In this document: one piece after another, positions 45,679 to 54,561 of the stretch
How the letters are laid out: every line of letters starts with the position of its first letter
How positions within the stretch are numbered: the stretch's first letter is position 1
Assembly (NCBI RefSeq): GCF_018729455.1
Contig: NZ_JAHHZF010000003.1
Span: forward strand, 347,052 to 411,051
Direction: 5' to 3'
DNA from: Prosthecodimorpha staleyi
Lineage (GTDB): Bacteria; Pseudomonadota; Alphaproteobacteria; Rhizobiales; Ancalomicrobiaceae
Length of the DNA: 64,000 nucleotides
Notes under the pieces: model-generated
Seen by the model: the letters and a program-made list of their open reading frames with translations, nothing else
Database searches by the model: none
What the model was told of the DNA's origin: nothing
Position numbers and translations under genes: made by a program

Positions 45679-46992
45679 ATGGAAGAGCTGGCGCTCAATT
45701 TCAAGAAATACATCATCATCCCGCAAGGCGCCGTCGTCGTACTGGTGCCCTTCGTGATCTGGCACCTGTTCCGCGGCAACCGCATCCTGCCGCTCGCCGT
45801 GATCCAGATCCTGGCCGGCGTTCTGCTCGGCCCCTCGGTCTTCGGTGCGCTCGACCCGGACGGCTTCAAACTCCTGTTCGGCAAGGAGTTGACCGGCGGC
45901 GTGCAAGGGCTGGCGCTGGTCGCCGTGACGCTGTTCGGCTTCATCGCCGGGACCGATGCCGACCGCGAGCAGATCGCCCATGCCGGCCGCAGCGTCGTCG
46001 CCATCTCGCTCGGCGGCATGGCCTTCACGGCGGCGATCGGCGCCGTCGCCGGCTACTTCATCGCCCGCGGCTATCCCTGCGCCAGCCCGGAGCAGCTGTC
46101 CTGCGCCACCGGCCGCAATCCGAGCCTCGTCCTGTTCGCCGCCGCCTTCGCGCTGGCGGTGGCCATCCCCGCCCTGCCGATCCTGGTCATCCTGACGCGC
46201 GAACTCGGCCTGATGCGCGCGCGCGTCGGCCAGGTGGCGCTGGCCTCGGCTGGCGTCGGCGACGTGGTCTCCTGGGCCTCGATCGCCCTGATCCTGCCCT
46301 TTGCCAAGGGCACCGGCATCGGCGAGGCCCTGGCCGTCGCGGTCGGCGGCGCCGGGCTCAACTACCTGTTCCTGCGCCACGGCGCGACACGCTATTTCGA
46401 GCACCTGCTCGCGGTCGGCGCCGCCGAGCGGGTGATCCTGAGCGTGATCGGCATCACCATCTTCTTGTCCGGCACGATCACGGCCGTCGCCGGTCTGCAC
46501 CCGGTCATCGGCGCCTTCATGGCCGGAATCTTCCTGCCCGAGCGCATCCGCGAGTTCGCCGCCGCCAAGCTCGACCAGCCGACCCAGCTGGTGCTGATGC
46601 CATTCTTCTTTCTGAATACCGGCCTCAACACCAGCTTCAACTTCGCCGATCCGGCGGTCTGGACCCTGTTCGGCGTCGGCTTTCTGGCCTGCACGGTCGG
46701 TCGCGTGGCCGGCACCATGCTGGCGGCGCGCGCGGTCGGCGAGACCTGGGCCTTCGGGCTGGCGGCCGGCTCGCTCCTGCAGACCAAGGGCCTGATGGCG
46801 ATCGTGGTGATGACCATCTTCGCCAAGGAGCAGGTGGTCAGCCAGACGACCTTCTCGGCCGCCGTCGTCATGGCGCTCGCCTCGACCGCCCTGACCATGC
46901 CGCTGGTCCGCCTGATCATGGCCCGCTGCGGCGATGCCGTGCGCGGGTCCGGCCGGCGAAGGACGGAGACCCTGGTCGCGCCCGCAGCCTGA
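45679..46992 (+). CDS. Cation:proton antiporter (CPA2 family)
   Basis: A 437-residue membrane protein with about 12 helices, of the monovalent cation:proton antiporter-2 type. Typical features are LPLAVIQILAGVLLGPSVFG, LFGFIAGTDADREQI, the unwound-helix region ASAGVGDVVSWASIALIL (with the Asp of the ion site), and HPVIGAFMAGIFLPERIRE. It has no C-terminal RCK/TrkA-N domain. The ATG 45679 follows GAGAGGG. It probably exchanges Na+ or K+ for protons for pH or osmotic balance. Confidence 0.87.
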   Translation: MEELALNFKKYIIIPQGAVVVLVPFVIWHLFRGNRILPLAVIQILAGVLLGPSVFGALDPDGFKLLFGKELTGGVQGLALVAVTLFGFIAGTDADREQIAHAGRSVVAISLGGMAFTAAIGAVAGYFIARGYPCASPEQLSCATGRNPSLVLFAAAFALAVAIPALPILVILTRELGLMRARVGQVALASAGVGDVVSWASIALILPFAKGTGIGEALAVAVGGAGLNYLFLRHGATRYFEHLLAVGAAERVILSVIGITIFLSGTITAVAGLHPVIGAFMAGIFLPERIREFAAAKLDQPTQLVLMPFFFLNTGLNTSFNFADPAVWTLFGVGFLACTVGRVAGTMLAARAVGETWAFGLAAGSLLQTKGLMAIVVMTIFAKEQVVSQTTFSAAVVMALASTALTMPLVRLIMARCGDAVRGSGRRRTETLVAPAA

Positions 46993-47055
46993 CGGCGCCG
47001 GCCCGACGCCCGACATTGCCCCACCGCCATCCCGCGACGGCCGGTCCTTGGCCGG

Positions 47056-47589
47056 CTACTCCGGCAGGGTCGTATCGCCCGGGCCGATGGCGCGCTGCAT
47101 CAGGACGCTGTCGACCCAGCGGCCGAACTTGAAGCCGACCGACCGCATCAGGCCGGCATGCTCGAAGCCGGCAGCGGCGTGCAGGCGGATCGAAGCGTCG
47201 TTGGCGCTGTCGCCGATCACGGCCACCATCTGGCGGACGCCGCGCGCTGCGCAGGCCTCGATCAGCGCCGCGATCAGCGTCCGGCCGACGCCCTGCCCGC
47301 GCGCCGCTTCGGCGACATAGACCGAATTCTCGACGGTGAAGCGGTAGGCCGGGCGCGGCCGGTACGGACCGGCATAGCTGTAGCCGAGCACCGCACCGTC
47401 GCGTTCGGCGACCAGATACGGAAAGCCCGCCCCCACGATCGCGGCGTGGCGGCGGGTCATCTCGGCGGGATCGGGGGCTGCCAGCTCGAAGGAGGCGAGG
47501 CCGGTCTCGACCGCCAGCGCGTAGATGGCCAGGATGCCGGGAAGGTCGCCGGGCTCTGCCGGGCGGATCGTGAAGTCGCGTGTCTGCAT
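47056..47589 (-). CDS. GNAT-family N-acetyltransferase, phosphinothricin acetyltransferase-like
   Basis: A 177-residue GNAT protein. TIRPAEPGDLPGILAIYALAVETGLASFE at the N-terminus, YAGPYRPRPAYRFTVENSVYVAEAARGQGVGRTLIAALIEACAA-type motif A (acetyl-CoA loop RGQGVG) and GFEHAGLMRSVGFKFGRW match the PAT/MddA group, which acetylates methionine derivatives or phosphinothricin. The ATG 47589 has GGAAG upstream; the longer frame is rejected. It converges on the antiporter gene. Confidence 0.85.
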   Translation of the reverse strand: MQTRDFTIRPAEPGDLPGILAIYALAVETGLASFELAAPDPAEMTRRHAAIVGAGFPYLVAERDGAVLGYSYAGPYRPRPAYRFTVENSVYVAEAARGQGVGRTLIAALIEACAARGVRQMVAVIGDSANDASIRLHAAAGFEHAGLMRSVGFKFGRWVDSVLMQRAIGPGDTTLPE

Positions 47590-47698
47590 CGGTCTTCCGG
47601 GGCTGATCGCGATCGACCGCGGGGCCGATCGCTCGGGAGCACTCCGGAAGGTCGGGCTCGATCCGACCGGCCCCAACGGGCGGATCGGCTTCTGCCGG

Positions 47699-48508
47699 TC
47701 AGGGCGCGACGGCCTTCCGGTAGACGTGCCAGGTGGCATGTCCGAGCATGGGCAATACCACGAAGAGACCGATGAAGCCCGGCAGGATCGCGACACCCAG
47801 CAATGTGCCGATGAAGATGCCCCAGCCGATCATCGGCCCCGGATTGGCCAGCACGACCCGGATCGAGGTGATCATGGCGGTGACGAAATCGACCTCCCGG
47901 TCGAGCAGCATCGGGTAGGAGACGACGCTGACCGAAAAGAGCGCCAGGGCGATCACCGCGCCGACCACGTTGCCAAGCAGGAAGAAGGCGATGCCGCGCG
48001 GCGTCGACACCACCGTCGAGACGATCTGCGAGAATTCGAAGCCGTGCAGGCCGAAGAAGACCGCATAGAGGAAGCCGGCGCTGTAGACCCAGACGATCAG
48101 GCCGAACACCGCGACCAGCGCCATGTAGCCGAGTTCGCGCGCGCCGTGATGCGGCACCGCGGCCAGCACCGCCGACCAGGTTGGCGTCTCGCCGCGCTCC
48201 AGCAGGCGGCTGACCTCGTAAAGCCCGACGGCGACCAGCGGCGCCACGATGGCGAAGCCGGCGGCGAGCGGATAGGCGAGGAAGACGAGATCGAGTTCCA
48301 TGCTGACCAGGGTCAGCAGAATGCCGCCGACGACGTAGAAGCCGGCGAAGACCAGCCCGAAGGTCGGCGCGGCGCGGAAGTCGCGCAAGCCCGCCGCCAG
48401 CGCGAGCGAGATGTCGTCGACCGTCACAGTGCGCACCACGGGATCGCTGCGACGGCCCGGGGCGGACAGATCGGGTCCGGTCAGATGGCCGACGGTCATG
48501 TCGCTCAT
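47699..48508 (-). CDS. DUF2189-domain membrane protein
   Basis: A 269-residue protein with about six transmembrane helices of the DUF2189 family. The cytoplasmic start (VRTVTVDDISLALAAGLRDFRAAP) is followed by paired helices, with YEVSRLLERGETPTW between them and a final LPMLGHATWHVYRKAV. This last stretch, GHATWHVYRK, is typical of the family. The ATG 48508 has GAGGAAATC directly upstream; further upstream ATGs are rejected. Function is unknown. Confidence 0.85.
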   Translation of the reverse strand: MSDMTVGHLTGPDLSAPGRRSDPVVRTVTVDDISLALAAGLRDFRAAPTFGLVFAGFYVVGGILLTLVSMELDLVFLAYPLAAGFAIVAPLVAVGLYEVSRLLERGETPTWSAVLAAVPHHGARELGYMALVAVFGLIVWVYSAGFLYAVFFGLHGFEFSQIVSTVVSTPRGIAFFLLGNVVGAVIALALFSVSVVSYPMLLDREVDFVTAMITSIRVVLANPGPMIGWGIFIGTLLGVAILPGFIGLFVVLPMLGHATWHVYRKAVAP

Positions 48509-48800
48509 GATTTCCTCTCCTGGCATTCTCGCCTCCGCCTCGGCCGGACGGTTTCCTGCGACAGGATGGCACGTCGCGGGACGATTGCAACGCTCTTGCA
48601 TGAGCAAAGCGTGATGGATCGGGCGGTATCGAGAAAATGCCCGGACCCGGCGGTTCGGCCGTAGTGGTCACAGAGAGAGTCGTTCGGATTCACGAGACGG
48701 ATGGGGACCATCCGTCGCGATCGAACCACTGGCCCGGGCCCGGCAGGTCCGGTCACGGGACGGACATCCGCATGACCGGCGTCAGGGATCGGCGTTCGCC

Positions 48801-50411
48801 TCAGGCGACCAGGCGATAGGCCGGCAGCGTCAGGAAGGCCTCCAGGCGGTCGGACAGGATCAGTTGCTCGAACAGCGCGATCGCCTGCGGGAAGCGGCCC
48901 GCATCGTAGGCTTCGGCCCCGATCTCGCCGCGCACCCGCTCCATCTCCTCGCCAAGACAGGTGCGGAACAGCGCCTCGTCGACCGTGCGGCCGTCCTCCA
49001 GCGTCGCGCCGAAATGCAGCCACTGCCAGATCTGCGTGCGGCTGATCTCCGCGGTCGCCGCATCCTCCATCAGGTTGTAGATCGGCACCGCGCCGCGGCC
49101 GCCGAGCCAGGCTTCGACATACTGCACGCCGACGCGGATATTCTCGCGCAGGCCCGCCTCGGATCGGCTGCCCTCGTGGATGGCGAGCAGGTCGTCGCGG
49201 CCGATGACGCGGTCGGCCGGCAGGAAGCCGAGCTGATTCGGGGCCGGCATCTTGTCGTCGAACACCGCCTTGGCGACGCCGACCAGGTCCGGATGGGCGA
49301 CCCAGGTGCCGTCATGGCCCTCGCGCGCCTCGCGCTCCTTGTCGGCCTTGACCTTGGCGAGCGCGGCGGCGTTGCGCTCAGGATCGTTCTTGATCGGGAT
49401 CTGCGCCGCCATGCCGCCCATCGCGAAGGCGCCGCGGCGATGGCAGGTGCGGACCAGGAGTTCGGCATAGTTGCCCAGGAACGCCTTGCCCATCACCACC
49501 TTGGCGCGGTCGGGCAGCAGGCAGTCCCGATGCGCGCGCAGCGTCTTGATGAAGGAGAAGATATAGTCCCAGCGGCCGCAATTGAGGCCCGTGATCCGCT
49601 CGCGCAGTTCGTAGAGGATCTCGTCCATCTCGAAGGCCGCCGGCAGAGTCTCGATCAGCACGGTGCAGCGGATCGAGGCCGCCGGCAGGCCGAGGGTCGC
49701 CTCGGCATGGGCGAAGACATCGTTCCAGAGCCGCGCCTCCAGATGGCTTTCCATCTTGGGCAGGTAGAAATACGGACCCGAACCGGCGGCGAGCGCCGCC
49801 TTGGCGCAATGGAAGGCATAGAGGCCGAAATCGAACAGGGCGCCCGACAGGGTCGCGCCGTCGACGGTCACATGGCTCTCCGGCAGGTGCCAGCCGCGCG
49901 GGCGGATGATCAGCACGGCCGGATTGGCCTTGAGCGCATAGGTCTTGCCGTTGCGGGCGTCGACGAAGTCGATCGCGCCGGCCCAGCGGTCCTTCAGGTT
50001 CAACTGGCCGTCGATGAGGTTCGCCCAGGTCGGGCAGGTCGCGTCCTCGAAATCACCCATGAACACGTTGGCGCCGGAATTCAGCGCGTTGACGATCATC
50101 TTGCGATCGACCGGGCCGGTGATCTCGACGCGCCGGTCGGTCAAATCGGCCGGGGCCGGGGCGACGCGCCAATCGCCGGCGCGGATCGCGGCGGTCTCGG
50201 GCAGGAAGTCGGGCCGTTCGCCGGCATCGAAGCGGGCCTGGCGGGCGGCGCGGGCGGCAAGGCGTTCGAGCCGGCGGGCGTCGAAGCGGCGGTGCAGTCC
50301 GGCCACGAAGGCGAGCGCGTCGGCGGTCAGGATCTCGGTGTAGCGCGGGCCGATACGGCCCGTCACCACGACACCCTCGACGGCGGGCGGAACCATCTCG
50401 GCGGCGTTCAT
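48801..50411 (-). CDS. aceB: Malate synthase A
   Basis: A 536-residue malate synthase of the A class, condensing glyoxylate with acetyl-CoA to malate. The barrel has the family stretches FMGDFEDATCPTWANLIDGQLNL, LIIRPRGWHLPESHV, and the catalytic-Glu region IRCTVLIETLPAAFEMDEILYELRE, with AFAMGGMAAQIPIK and NIRVGVQYVEAWLGGRGAVPIYNLMEDAATAEISR following. GAGGAG precedes the ATG 50411. No aceA is in the window, but glcDEF 1.5 kb away makes glyoxylate, so the gene can serve glycolate use as well as the glyoxylate bypass. Confidence 0.95.
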   Translation of the reverse strand: MNAAEMVPPAVEGVVVTGRIGPRYTEILTADALAFVAGLHRRFDARRLERLAARAARQARFDAGERPDFLPETAAIRAGDWRVAPAPADLTDRRVEITGPVDRKMIVNALNSGANVFMGDFEDATCPTWANLIDGQLNLKDRWAGAIDFVDARNGKTYALKANPAVLIIRPRGWHLPESHVTVDGATLSGALFDFGLYAFHCAKAALAAGSGPYFYLPKMESHLEARLWNDVFAHAEATLGLPAASIRCTVLIETLPAAFEMDEILYELRERITGLNCGRWDYIFSFIKTLRAHRDCLLPDRAKVVMGKAFLGNYAELLVRTCHRRGAFAMGGMAAQIPIKNDPERNAAALAKVKADKEREAREGHDGTWVAHPDLVGVAKAVFDDKMPAPNQLGFLPADRVIGRDDLLAIHEGSRSEAGLRENIRVGVQYVEAWLGGRGAVPIYNLMEDAATAEISRTQIWQWLHFGATLEDGRTVDEALFRTCLGEEMERVRGEIGAEAYDAGRFPQAIALFEQLILSDRLEAFLTLPAYRLVA

Positions 50412-50817
50412 CGCAAGGTCTCCTCGTCAGCGGAAAGCAAAGCAGGTCTTGGCGCGGCCGATCGCCGCGCGCCTGTCGGGGTATGACCATAAATCATCGA
50501 GCCCTGCCGTAAACGACATCGCTTGATCCATCACTTTTTCCACCAGGGAAATAATCCGACCCGGCTGCCCCGATTCAATCGGTCCAAATCGACAGGTCGG
50601 ACAGGCCGGCGACGATCCGTCGCGTCGCCGGCCGACGGTGCGCGCCTGTGGCCACACAGTCCTTGGGCCGACCGCCGATCGCAATCGCCTCCGGCGAACG
50701 CAGCAAGCGCGCCGAAGAACATGTCTTATTATTTCAAGGGCAGCACCATTGACGCGCGATCAACGAATTATTAAGTACCTATCAACCTAGAATGCTCCGA
50801 TAAGCGAAGAAATAATC
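50412..50817. promoter_or_regulatory. Divergent gap between aceB and a small exported protein gene
   Basis: No gene was found in these 406 bp. The last part, about 50710-50815, is clearly richer in A/T than the rest of the window. A TTGACG at 50749-50754 could be a rightward -35 box, but no good -10 box lies at the right distance. The promoter of aceB must also be here. Confidence 0.35.
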
Positions 50818-51231
50818 ATGAAATATCTTCGAAACACGCCTGAAATATTCTTCGTCGTCTCGGCCATCCTGGCCACCACGGAGACGCTGCCGGCGTCGGC
50901 CGGTCAGGCCCGGCTGCCCGAAGCCCTGACCGGGCTTTGGGCTTCGGAGGCGGCGTCCTGCGCCAAGCCGGACAACGACGACCGCGTCGAGATCGCACGC
51001 GACCGGATCGAGTTCTTCGCCGCCTCGTGCCGGATCGACACGCTACGCCAGACCAAGACCGGCAACTATCTGATGGACGAGACTTGCGAGGCGGAGGGCG
51101 AGGCCGACGCGGTGGCCGGCCGCCTGATCGTCAAGGGCCGCGACCGGATCGAGATCCGCCAGGGCGACACCGTCCACGCCCTGCTGCGCTGCCCGAAGCC
51201 GGCGGCCGCGGCCAAGCCGAACCTGCAATAG
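50818..51231 (+). CDS. Hypothetical exported protein
   Basis: A 137-residue protein with an N-terminal signal (FFVVSAILATTETLPASAG) and a mature part with four to five cysteines (ASCAKP, AASCRI, ETCEAEG, LLRCPKP) that probably pair. LTGLWASEAASCAKPDNDDRVEIARDRIEFFAASCRI is a pattern seen in small secreted proteins of Hyphomicrobiales of unknown role. The start of the gene is less GC-rich than its neighbours. The ATG 50818 is well placed for the signal peptide. Confidence 0.65.
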   Translation: MKYLRNTPEIFFVVSAILATTETLPASAGQARLPEALTGLWASEAASCAKPDNDDRVEIARDRIEFFAASCRIDTLRQTKTGNYLMDETCEAEGEADAVAGRLIVKGRDRIEIRQGDTVHALLRCPKPAAAAKPNLQ

Positions 51232-51304
51232 GGCGGACCAGGGGACGGATCTCTGAAAGCCGGGTCAGGCATTCGGGACCGCGGCCCTGCGCACCGCCCG
51301 ACGG

Positions 51305-51673
51305 TCAGCCGACCGCGCTGCGCCAGGCGCCCATCACGATGCTGACGAGACCCATGCCGAACAGGCCGGTCGCCACCAGATAGGTGCCGCCGCCCCCGCC
51401 GGAGGCCGCGACGCTGTAGGTGCCGAAGGTGATCACCGCGCCGAGCGCCAGCATCGCGCAGCCGAAGCCGAGCGCCTTGAGGCCGCGCATGCGGAACTCC
51501 CGCCGCTTGATCTCCAGCCCGCGCTTGGCGATCGCCGCCGCCAGATCGGCCGGACAGCCGTCCGACTGCAGATCGGCGAGGATGTCGGCGCGCGCCTTGC
51601 CTTGCGCGAACTGCACGGCGGACCGGATCACGAGATCGGAAATCAGCTGCTGGACCTGCTGGTCGTCGGTCAT
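51305..51673 (-). CDS. Small membrane protein of unknown function
   Basis: A 122-residue protein with a charged helical N-terminal half (about 1-60: VQQLISDLVIRSAVQFAQGKARADILADLQSDGCPAD) and two transmembrane helices at the C-terminus (about 66-88 and 95-117) with a Gly-rich loop. The arrangement recalls small proteins with a cytosolic regulatory helix bundle. No family was recognised. It is separated from glcF by 249 bp and shares the same direction, so it could be downstream of the glc operon or independent. Confidence 0.65.
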   Translation of the reverse strand: MTDDQQVQQLISDLVIRSAVQFAQGKARADILADLQSDGCPADLAAAIAKRGLEIKRREFRMRGLKALGFGCAMLALGAVITFGTYSVAASGGGGGTYLVATGLFGMGLVSIVMGAWRSAVG

Positions 51674-51922
51674 GACGCGCTCTCCATCGGCACTGCGACG
51701 AAATCGTCGGCTCGGATGCGATGAGAGACGCTAGCACCGGCCTGCAAAGCGCCGGGATTCTAAAGGAATTTGATGCTCCCAAAGCCTTTGGCGCCCCGCG
51801 CGGACTGCCCGGCGGGCGGGAAAGGCTCGGGAAGTCTGGCCCACCGCGCCGGCTACCGCCGTGCGCACAGCGGCTCTGCAGCGACGGCCAGGCCCTGCGT
51901 CCGGCTTCGAGCCGGCAGGTGG

Positions 51923-53266
51923 CTACTCGGCCGCCGCCATCGAAGCCGGCAGCCGCCCCTCCAGCGCCTCCGGCATGGGGCCGCCATGGACCCAGTCGAG
52001 CAGTTCGACGGTATGGACGATCGGGATCGCGGTGCCGCCGGCGATCTGGGTCATGCAGCCGATATTGCCGGTGGCGATCAGGTCCGGCGCGGTCTTCTCG
52101 ATATTGGCCACCTTGCGGTCGCGCAGACGGGTCGCGATCTCGGGCTGCAGGATATTGTAGGTGCCTGCCGAGCCGCAGCACAGATGGCCCTCCGGCACGT
52201 CGCGGACGGTGAAGCCGGCCGCCTGCAGCAGGGACTTCGGCTCGGTGCGGATCTTCTGGCCATGCTGCATCGAACAGGCCGAGTGATAGGCGACCACGAT
52301 CCCGTTCGGCGCGCGGGCGGGCAGATCGAGGCCGACCAGGAGCTCGCTGACATCCCGGGCCAGCGCCGAGACCGCCGCCGCCTTGTCCTTCCAGACCGGA
52401 TCGTTGCGGAACATGAAGCCGTAATCCTTGACGGTCGTGCCGCAGCCGGAGGCCGTGATCACGATCGCGTCGAGACCGGCGCCGCCGCCTTCCCGCGTCT
52501 CCCGCCACCAGGCCTCGACGTTGCGTGCGGCCTGCGCATGGGAGCGCTCTTCCTGCCCCATATGGTGGACCAGCGCGCCGCAGCAGCCCTCCCCCTTCGG
52601 AACGACCACCTCGACGCCGAGCCGGGTCAGCAGGCGGATGGTCGCCTCGTTGATGCCGGGCTTCAGCACCGGCTGCGCGCAGCCGGTCAGGAGCGCGACG
52701 CGGGCCCGGCGCTCGCCAGCCGCGCCGTGCACGCCCGGTGCCTCCGCCGCCGAACGGCCGGCCATGCGCGAGGGCGCCAGGGCCAGCATGGCGGCGAGCT
52801 TCGGGCCGATGCCGGGCACGAATTTCAGGAGGCCGGCAAAGGGCTTGGCGTAGAAGGCGGCGAGCAGCGCGGCGCGGAAGCCCGTGCGGGTCGGCAGCAC
52901 CGCGGCGAGCACGCCGCGCAGCATCCGCTCGGCCAGCGGCCGCTTCCAGGTCTTCTCGATATGGGCGCGGGCGTGATCGACCAGATGCATGTAGTTCACG
53001 CCCGACGGGCAGGTCGTCATGCAGGAGAGGCAGGACAGGCAACGGTCGACATGCTTGACCGTCTCGGCATCGGCCGGCCGGTCGTTCTCCAGCATCTCCT
53101 TGATCAGGTAGATGCGGCCGCGCGGGCTGTCGAGCTCGTCGCCGAGCAGCGCGAAGGTCGGGCAGGTCGCGGTGCAGAAGCCGCAATGCACGCATTTGCG
53201 CAGGATCGACTCGGCCTCTGCGACGCCCGGATCGGCGAGCTGGGCCGGGGTGAAGTTGGTTTTCAT
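51923..53266 (-). CDS. glcF: Glycolate oxidase iron-sulfur subunit GlcF
   Basis: A 447-residue protein with two N-terminal [4Fe-4S] ferredoxin motifs (CVHCGFCTATCP near residue 25 and CLSCLSCMTTCPSG near 75) and two CCG-type domains in the C-terminal two thirds (GEGCCGALVHHMG and HLCCGSAGTYN). It passes electrons from GlcD/GlcE to the membrane quinone pool in glycolate oxidation to glyoxylate. ATG 53266, 10 bp after glcE. Last gene of the glcD-glcE-glcF run. Confidence 0.94.
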   Translation of the reverse strand: MKTNFTPAQLADPGVAEAESILRKCVHCGFCTATCPTFALLGDELDSPRGRIYLIKEMLENDRPADAETVKHVDRCLSCLSCMTTCPSGVNYMHLVDHARAHIEKTWKRPLAERMLRGVLAAVLPTRTGFRAALLAAFYAKPFAGLLKFVPGIGPKLAAMLALAPSRMAGRSAAEAPGVHGAAGERRARVALLTGCAQPVLKPGINEATIRLLTRLGVEVVVPKGEGCCGALVHHMGQEERSHAQAARNVEAWWRETREGGGAGLDAIVITASGCGTTVKDYGFMFRNDPVWKDKAAAVSALARDVSELLVGLDLPARAPNGIVVAYHSACSMQHGQKIRTEPKSLLQAAGFTVRDVPEGHLCCGSAGTYNILQPEIATRLRDRKVANIEKTAPDLIATGNIGCMTQIAGGTAIPIVHTVELLDWVHGGPMPEALEGRLPASMAAAE

Positions 53267-53276
53267 CGGCTCTGCC

Positions 53277-54548
53277 TCACGCCATCCGGCCGGGATTGAG
53301 AATGCCCTTCGGGTCGAACTGCGCCTTCAGGCGCGCGCCGAGCGCGGCAAGCGGCGCCGGCTGCGGCTCGAACACCGGCACGGCGGCCCGGGTGGCGGCA
53401 TCGGCCCGGATCAGGGTCGCATGACCGCCGCCGGCCGCCGCGACAGCGGCCCGGATGGTGGCGGCCCCGGCATCGGCCGCGGTACCGCTTGGCGCCGCAT
53501 CGGTGCCCCTTGGCGTCGCAGGCAAACAGAGCCAGACCAACCCGCCCTGCCAGTCGTAGAAGGCGCGGCTGTCCGGCACGGCCCGGGCAACGGCCGCCGC
53601 CACGACCGGTCCGGCGCTCGGGGCGACCGAGACGCGCCACAGCACCGTGCCGGGCGCCCGGTCGGGGGTGAAGGCCGCGACATCGCGCACAGCCCGCCAC
53701 AGGGCCTCCGACGGCGCGCCGGCGATGCGCTCGATCCGGCCGAAGGGCGCCAGCAGGCCCATCAGCATGTCGGCCCGGTGGGCGATCGAGACCGGAACGC
53801 CCTCGAGCCTGACGAGCGTGGCGGCACGGCCGTCGCGCCCGACCGTGCCCCCGGTTGCCGCGCCGGTCGCGACAGCGGCATCGGCCGGCAGATGGGCCGC
53901 ACCGGAGACTTCGGTCGACGAGCCCATCGCAGCCGCCAGCGCGGCGACGGCGCGGTGATCGTCGAGGCCGGACAGGACGATCGTCTCGCTCGCCTCCGCG
54001 CGCGGCAGCACCTTGAAGGTCACCTCGGTGAGCGCGGCGAGCGTGCCCCAGGACCCGCTCAGCCCGCGGGCGAGATCGTAGCCGGTGACGTTCTTGACCA
54101 CCCGGCCGCCCGCCTTGAAGGCCTCGCCGCGGCCCGACACGGCCTTGATGCCGAGCACGTGGTCGCGCGCCGCGCCTTTCGAGAGCCGGCGCGGCCCGGC
54201 CAGGTTGGTGGCGAGCAGCCCGCCGATCGTGCCCCGGCCGGCCGGGAGCCCCAAGACCGGGCCGTAGTCCATCGGCTCGAAGGCCAGTTCCTGGCCGCGC
54301 GCGGCCACCGCCGCCTCGATCTCGGCGACCGGCGTGCCGGCCTGCGCCGACAGGACCAGTTCCTCCGGCTCGTAGAGCGACAGGCCGGACAGGCCGGACA
54401 GGTCGAGCGTCAGTTCGGCCTGGACCGGGCGGCCGATCGGCCGCTTCGAACCGTGGCCGATCACCTCGACGGGCTTCTCCTCGGCCAACGCCCAGGCCAG
54501 GAAGGTGCGGGTCTCGTCGGCGTCGCGCGGGGCATAGGTCTCGGCCAT
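53277..54548 (-). CDS. glcE: Glycolate oxidase FAD-binding subunit GlcE
   Basis: A 423-residue flavoprotein with a PCMH-type FAD domain in the N-terminal half (VEVIGHGSKRPIGRP, then PAGRGTIGGLLATNLAGPRRLSKGAARDHVLGIKAVSGRGE and GRVVKNVTGYDLARGLSGSWGTLAALTEVTFKVLP). The C-terminus (FDPKGILNPGRMA) is the standard GlcE end. It is the second FAD subunit of the glycolate oxidase complex. The ATG 54548 lies 13 bp after glcD; further upstream codons belong to the glcD overlap. Confidence 0.92.
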   Translation of the reverse strand: MAETYAPRDADETRTFLAWALAEEKPVEVIGHGSKRPIGRPVQAELTLDLSGLSGLSLYEPEELVLSAQAGTPVAEIEAAVAARGQELAFEPMDYGPVLGLPAGRGTIGGLLATNLAGPRRLSKGAARDHVLGIKAVSGRGEAFKAGGRVVKNVTGYDLARGLSGSWGTLAALTEVTFKVLPRAEASETIVLSGLDDHRAVAALAAAMGSSTEVSGAAHLPADAAVATGAATGGTVGRDGRAATLVRLEGVPVSIAHRADMLMGLLAPFGRIERIAGAPSEALWRAVRDVAAFTPDRAPGTVLWRVSVAPSAGPVVAAAVARAVPDSRAFYDWQGGLVWLCLPATPRGTDAAPSGTAADAGAATIRAAVAAAGGGHATLIRADAATRAAVPVFEPQPAPLAALGARLKAQFDPKGILNPGRMA

Positions 54549-54561
54549 CGGCGGCGTGCCT

